From: an uncultured Desulfosarcina sp.
Lineage (GTDB): Bacteria; Desulfobacterota; Desulfobacteria; Desulfobacterales; Desulfosarcinaceae
Assembly (NCBI RefSeq): GCF_963668215.1
Contig: NZ_OY764190.1
Location: 1,364,001 to 1,428,000, forward strand
Reading direction: 5' to 3'
Length of the DNA stretch: 64,000 nt
Shown: piece after piece, positions 60,413 to 64,000 of the stretch
How positions within the stretch are numbered: position 1 is the first letter of the stretch
How the letters are laid out: every line of letters starts with the position of its first letter
Notes under the pieces: generated by a model
The model's input: only the letters and a program-made list of their open reading frames with translations
The model's database searches: none
What the model was told of the DNA's origin: nothing
Translations under genes and position numbers: made by a program

Positions 60413-61819
60413 CTAGACCGGGGATAAAGAGAGGTTATGTTTTTTCAGCAGTTCATACAATCTCGATTTCGAAAATCCGGCAAGTCGGCAGGCTTTTGTC
60501 CAATTGCCTTTGGATTCGGATAAGAGGCTCTGCAGATACGTTTTCTCTAATTGAAAACGGTAGTCCACCCATTTGACGATTTGACCATCGGAGGCAAAGC
60601 ACGTTCCCGTCACCGGGAATACGCAACATTCGGGTCCGTTGCCATGGCCAAGCTCCAACAAGGCAGCTCGGTATGCGGGCGGAAAATGTTTGGGGACCAG
60701 GGTAGGATCGGAACCGGCATTGGCAATGGAATGCTCAAGAACATTAATCAGTTCCCGCACATTGCCGGGCCAATCATATTTACCTAAAATTTCAACAAAT
60801 TCGGCGGAAACCCCCTTCGCCCCGAGGCCATTATGGTCACCAATCTGACGAATCTTATTACAAACAATGGGTTGGATATCTTCGACGCGGTCCCGAAGAG
60901 GGGGGAGCTTAATTTCAATACCGCGTATCCGAAAAAGCAAGTCCTCGCGAAATTTCTTATCGCGGCCCCCTTTTTCCAGATCCCGATTGGTCGCAGCGAC
61001 CAGACGAAAATCCACAGGCAATTCTTTTCTGCTGCCAACAGGTCTCAGGCGGCGTTCCTGCAATGTCCTTAGCAGTTTTTTTTGAACCGCCAGATCGAGT
61101 TCTCCAATTTCATCAAAAAAGAGCGTGCCCCCCTCAGCCTGAACAATCAACCCTTCCTTGCGGTTGTCTGCTCCAGTGAAAGCGCCTTTTTCATGTCCAA
61201 ACAAAGTGCTTTCCGCCAGAGTCTCCGGCAAGGCTCCGCAGTCTATGGTTACAAAGCTCTTCTCTGAACGGTTACTGTTGTTATGAATGGCTCGGGCAAA
61301 CAGTTCTTTTCCGGTACCTGTCTCGCCAGTAATGAGAACATTGCTGTCTGTGACGGCCGCTTTTGCAACTTCATCCAAACAGGCGAGAATTGGCTCGGAT
61401 TCTCCGATAATACCTCCTCTTTTCAGAACTGCCGGTGCTTTTCGGTCAGTTTTTTCAATACGATATTGAAGCGCACGGGTAATGTGAAGAGAAACTTCTT
61501 CAAGCAGGAAAGGCTTTCTGACATAATCCCAAGCGCCGTATTTGAATGCGATCTCGGCTGCCTTGGTATCGCCTGTGCCGGTGATGATGACCACTTCAGG
61601 CGAACTGGGCAATCGGGTCAGTTCCGGCAAAATTTCCAACCCGTTCCCTTCGGGGAAATCCAGGTCCAGCAGGATAAGGTCGAAATCGTTCTTTCTGGCC
61701 ATCGATAACCCGGTCGCCAGATTGCCCGCCGAGGCAGATTCATGCCCCATGCTTAGCATCAGATCTTCAAGAAGCAATTGGATGCTTCGATCATCGTCCA
61801 AAATCAATACGCTTGCCAT
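60413..61819 (-). CDS. Sigma-54-dependent response regulator (NtrC family)
   Basis: 468 residues in three domains. Receiver 1-120 (LILDDDRSIQLLLEDLML; phospho-Asp in LILLDLDFPEGNG, ~53; KPF near 104). AAA+ domain 140-370 with Walker A GETGTGKELFARAI, the sigma-54 contact GAFTGA and Walker B GGTLFFDEIGEL. A Fis-type helix-turn-helix ends the protein (NWTKACRLAGFSKSRLYELLKKHNLS). It activates sigma-54 promoters when phosphorylated. The likely partner is the PAS histidine kinase 180 bases upstream on the same strand. Confidence 0.95.
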   Translation of the reverse strand: MASVLILDDDRSIQLLLEDLMLSMGHESASAGNLATGLSMARKNDFDLILLDLDFPEGNGLEILPELTRLPSSPEVVIITGTGDTKAAEIAFKYGAWDYVRKPFLLEEVSLHITRALQYRIEKTDRKAPAVLKRGGIIGESEPILACLDEVAKAAVTDSNVLITGETGTGKELFARAIHNNSNRSEKSFVTIDCGALPETLAESTLFGHEKGAFTGADNRKEGLIVQAEGGTLFFDEIGELDLAVQKKLLRTLQERRLRPVGSRKELPVDFRLVAATNRDLEKGGRDKKFREDLLFRIRGIEIKLPPLRDRVEDIQPIVCNKIRQIGDHNGLGAKGVSAEFVEILGKYDWPGNVRELINVLEHSIANAGSDPTLVPKHFPPAYRAALLELGHGNGPECCVFPVTGTCFASDGQIVKWVDYRFQLEKTYLQSLLSESKGNWTKACRLAGFSKSRLYELLKKHNLSLSPV

Positions 61820-61823
61820 TGTT

Positions 61824-61955
61824 TTACCGTTTCTTGTCCTGCATGGAGCTTGCAGGAGCCATTTTGTTCAACACGAATCTCATGCACTTCGCCAGTTCAT
61901 TTTCCGTTGCCGGTTTTGGCAAGACCGCCTTGATACTAATCTCCTTCGCGCTCAT
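61824..61955 (-). pseudogene. Short open frame resembling the end of a receiver domain
   Basis: 43 residues: MSAKEISIKAVLPKPATENELAKCMRFVLN, then KMAPASSMQDKKR. The KAVLPKPATENELAKCMRFVL part matches the last strand, conserved Lys-Pro and last helix of a receiver domain; the phosphorylation site and earlier part are absent. GAAGGA precedes the ATG. It sits between the histidine kinase and the response regulator. It may be what is left of a receiver domain once attached to the kinase. Confidence 0.5.
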
Positions 61956-61999
61956 TCCTTCGAGGTTTCGGTTTTTCTACTGTTTTTTTCTGTGATACC

Positions 62000-63589
62000 C
62001 TAAGATGCTATACGGGGCAGAAAAACATGAAATGCGGTTCCATGATCGGGTTCGCTGCGGATAAAAATTTGCCCGCCGTGCCTTTTTACAAGACCGTGAA
62101 CGACAGACAACCCCAGACCGGTTCCCTCGCTTCTGTTTTTCGTTGTAAAATAGGGATCGAAAACCTTATCTATCGTCACATTGTCCATCCCATAGCCCGT
62201 ATCGCTAATCCCCAGATGAATATAGTCCCCGGGGGCAATGGCGAACCCAGGATGAAAATCGCTCGGTCCGATTTCAACCTCCTTCAGGGAAATGGTTATT
62301 CTCCCCCCTTTGTCTCCAATCGCCTGGTATGCGTTCGTACAAAGGTTCATCACAATCTGATGAATTTGAACCCGATCGGCCAGGATGCGGCCGCATGAAG
62401 AGGCGATTTCCTCATGGATCTCTATATTTGTGGGAATCGACGCCCGAAGGAATTTGATGACTTCCTTGATGAGAATGCTTACCTGGACTGGCCTGAATTC
62501 CTGTTCAGACGTTTTGCTGAACGCAAGAATATTGTTGATAAGGTCTCGAGCCCTCATTCCTCCTTGCAACACCACTTCAAGCCTTCCTGCGATGGGGCTG
62601 TCGGGCGGCAGATCTCTTAAACTAAGTTGCGTAAATCCAATCATGGAAGTTAAGATATTATTGAAATCATGGGCGATTCCACCTGCCAAAGTCCCGATCG
62701 CCTCCAGCTTCTGGGCTTGGAGAAGCCGGCGTTTTGTTTCTTCCTTTTCGATTTCTGTCTCTTTGAGTTGCGTGACATCCTGACAGGTTCCAATTATCCG
62801 GATCGGTTGGTTATTTTCATTATATTCGATATGGCCTATTGCATGAATATACTTGATTCTTTCATCCGGCAGCAGAATTCGATGGACATGATCGATCGCG
62901 GTACCCTTTCCCATGGCAGCGGCAATCGAATCCTCAACCTTTTTTCTGTCCCCCGGGTGGACACGTTCAAAAAAGGATTCCAAAGATCCATCGAATTGCT
63001 TTTTATCGAACTCAAAAATCCTGAACATTTCCTCCGACCAGACGGGCTTTTTACTGTCAGGTACGAACTCCCAATGACCCAGTCTAGCGATTCGCTGGGC
63101 TTCCCGATGCAATCGTTCTCTCTTTATTAAGGCTGATTCGGTCTGTTTACGTGCAGTTATATCTTCAATCGTACCGTCAATCTGAAATGGGTTCCCTTGA
63201 CTGTCCCGAATCAACTGCAGCGCCATGTTCATAAACAGCGGCGAACCGTCGCGTTTTTTACCTTCCAGTTCCAGACCGGAAATCCGATCCTCTTTGATCA
63301 GTTTGATCAGCATCTGTTCCCGGATCCAGGGCTGATGGTAAATGTCAATGACTGGCGCCTTTAACAAAGACGCAACGGATGGATAGCCTAGCAATTTTGC
63401 CAAAGCGGAATTGGCCATAACAAATTTGCCGTTACCTTTTACACTTGTTCTGAACATGCCCACAGGCTGGTTCTCAATAAACTGGCGATACCAGGTTTCG
63501 CTCCCCTTAAAGGATTGCTCAGCTTCCTTTTCATCAGGGATGCCCTGTCCGACAGCCGGTGCATCATTTGTTATTTCTTCATTTTTCAT
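62000..63589 (-). CDS. PAS-domain sensor histidine kinase
   Basis: 529 residues, no membrane helix, so cytoplasmic. Two PAS domains (QFIENQPVGMFRTSVKGNGKFVMANSALAKLLGYP and a PAS_3-type ARLGHWEFVPDSKKPVWSEEMFRIFEFD) with PAC ends (IDGTIEDITARKQ, IIGTCQDVTQLKE). Then HisKA with GGIAHDFNNILTSMIGFTQLSL (~residue 307), ATPase NLCTNAYQAIGDKGG, DTGYGMD and GTGLGLSVVHGLVKRHGG. It ends at LPRIAS without a receiver domain. It is in tandem with the NtrC-type regulator and probably phosphorylates it. Confidence 0.93.
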   Translation of the reverse strand: MKNEEITNDAPAVGQGIPDEKEAEQSFKGSETWYRQFIENQPVGMFRTSVKGNGKFVMANSALAKLLGYPSVASLLKAPVIDIYHQPWIREQMLIKLIKEDRISGLELEGKKRDGSPLFMNMALQLIRDSQGNPFQIDGTIEDITARKQTESALIKRERLHREAQRIARLGHWEFVPDSKKPVWSEEMFRIFEFDKKQFDGSLESFFERVHPGDRKKVEDSIAAAMGKGTAIDHVHRILLPDERIKYIHAIGHIEYNENNQPIRIIGTCQDVTQLKETEIEKEETKRRLLQAQKLEAIGTLAGGIAHDFNNILTSMIGFTQLSLRDLPPDSPIAGRLEVVLQGGMRARDLINNILAFSKTSEQEFRPVQVSILIKEVIKFLRASIPTNIEIHEEIASSCGRILADRVQIHQIVMNLCTNAYQAIGDKGGRITISLKEVEIGPSDFHPGFAIAPGDYIHLGISDTGYGMDNVTIDKVFDPYFTTKNRSEGTGLGLSVVHGLVKRHGGQIFIRSEPDHGTAFHVFLPRIAS

Positions 63590-63967
63590 TTTGTAAACAA
63601 ACCCCGATCAGAATGTGCTTAAATTCGGCTGAACCGAATAAAAATCTATAGGATATAAATGGATACAGATTTGTTTCCGAATCATTGCCAGAAATATATT
63701 TTTCCTCAATCTTTTGATGAAACGAGAAAAGAGTAAATATCAGGAAAGCTTCTTTTCGTAAAGGTGTGCATCAGGGGAAAATCAAGCTTTCATTCATGGG
63801 AAAAGCCGTTTTCTCCCTTGCGGAGGGGAACGATTCAAATCGTAGCATTTTGGATGCGCCCGCCGGCCGATTGGGTTCCGGCCGGCGGGTGAGCATACAT
63901 CAAGATCAGGCAGGGTTAAAAACGTAAGCAATCATTATGATTTGCAATAGTAAGCTTCCTATAGAAC
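63590..63967. other. Intergenic region upstream of the PAS kinase
   Basis: 378 bases without a recognisable gene. It contains a strong GC-rich hairpin at 63859-63889 and AT-rich stretches near 63640-63740 that may hold the promoter of the kinase gene. Confidence 0.4.
63859..63889. terminator. GC-rich hairpin behind the partial chemoreceptor gene
   Basis: CCCGCCGGCC (63859-63868) pairs perfectly with GGCCGGCGGG (63880-63889). It lies about 80 bases after the stop codon of the minus-strand chemoreceptor and ahead of the next minus-strand gene, a fitting place for a terminator. There is no clear T run. Confidence 0.45.
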
Positions 63968-64000
63968 TTAAACCTTGAACTGTTCCACCATCCCCTTGAG
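63968..64000 (-). CDS. C-terminal tail of a methyl-accepting chemotaxis protein (partial)
   Basis: The last 33 bases, read on the minus strand, give LKGMVEQFKV and a TAA stop. Chemoreceptors often end in L..MV..FKV. Only ten residues are visible, so the call rests on this ending and on the chemoreceptor and two-component genes next to it. Confidence 0.5.
   Translation of the reverse strand, partial: LKGMVEQFKV

Overview
The window reads as chromosomal DNA of a sulfate-reducing Desulfobacterota bacterium of the Desulfosarcina/Desulfobacteraceae type. The basis is gene content: a full Na+-NQR operon, rubrerythrin-like and rubredoxin proteins, peroxide-defence genes, a branched-chain amino-acid ABC cluster joined to phenylacetate-CoA ligase, and large PAS-rich two-component proteins. 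Most of the window is GC-rich with short intergenic gaps. One segment, about 18.3-26.9 kb, is clearly AT-richer and full of mobile and defence genes.

Layout. 0-5.2 kb: a partial TetR gene, a perfect TetR-type operator, and a five-gene operon of two SCP2-like lipid-binding proteins flanking a class III aminotransferase and a split transketolase. This is the best candidate for an undescribed pathway. 5.4-11.5 kb: nqrABCDEF on the minus strand, broken between nqrE and nqrF by a 145-bp palindrome. 11.9-18.3 kb: a Fur/PerR-like regulator, citrate synthase, a membrane-anchored rubredoxin, an AhpF-like reductase, a thioesterase, a Bcp peroxiredoxin and an APH-fold kinase, which is an oxidative-stress and central-carbon group. 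18.4-28.4 kb: a defence and mobile island with a Phd/ParE module (toxin frameshifted), an intact insertion sequence with 4-bp target duplication, a LexA-like repressor in one operon with a type II-like methylase and a PD-(D/E)XK protein, duplicated DUF4143 gene debris, and hipBA.

28.5-40.9 kb: universal stress protein, ferritin-like protein, small membrane protein, a polar amino-acid ABC transporter without an ATPase, an OFA-type MFS carrier, rsgA, an SDR reductase, a frameshifted AraC regulator, an ECF sigma factor and a DUF3795 protein. 41.1-44.0 kb: a three-level nest in which one IS4-family element sits inside another, and that one sits inside a palindromic MITE-like repeat. Target duplications are readable at both IS levels. 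44.0-50.2 kb: livHMG, an in-frame LivF-PaaK fusion, and livK. 50.4-64 kb: two large paralogous hybrid histidine kinases, a small unknown protein, a chemoreceptor, an NtrC-type response regulator, a PAS histidine kinase and the tail of another chemoreceptor.

Two cross-window patterns stand out. First, a ~144-bp palindromic repeat occurs three times. One copy has exactly the same two unequal ends as the insertion sequence at 19120-20818, so that element probably moves it in trans. Second, palindromes here often abut stop codons inside operons. Family names come from reading the proteins by eye; no search was run.
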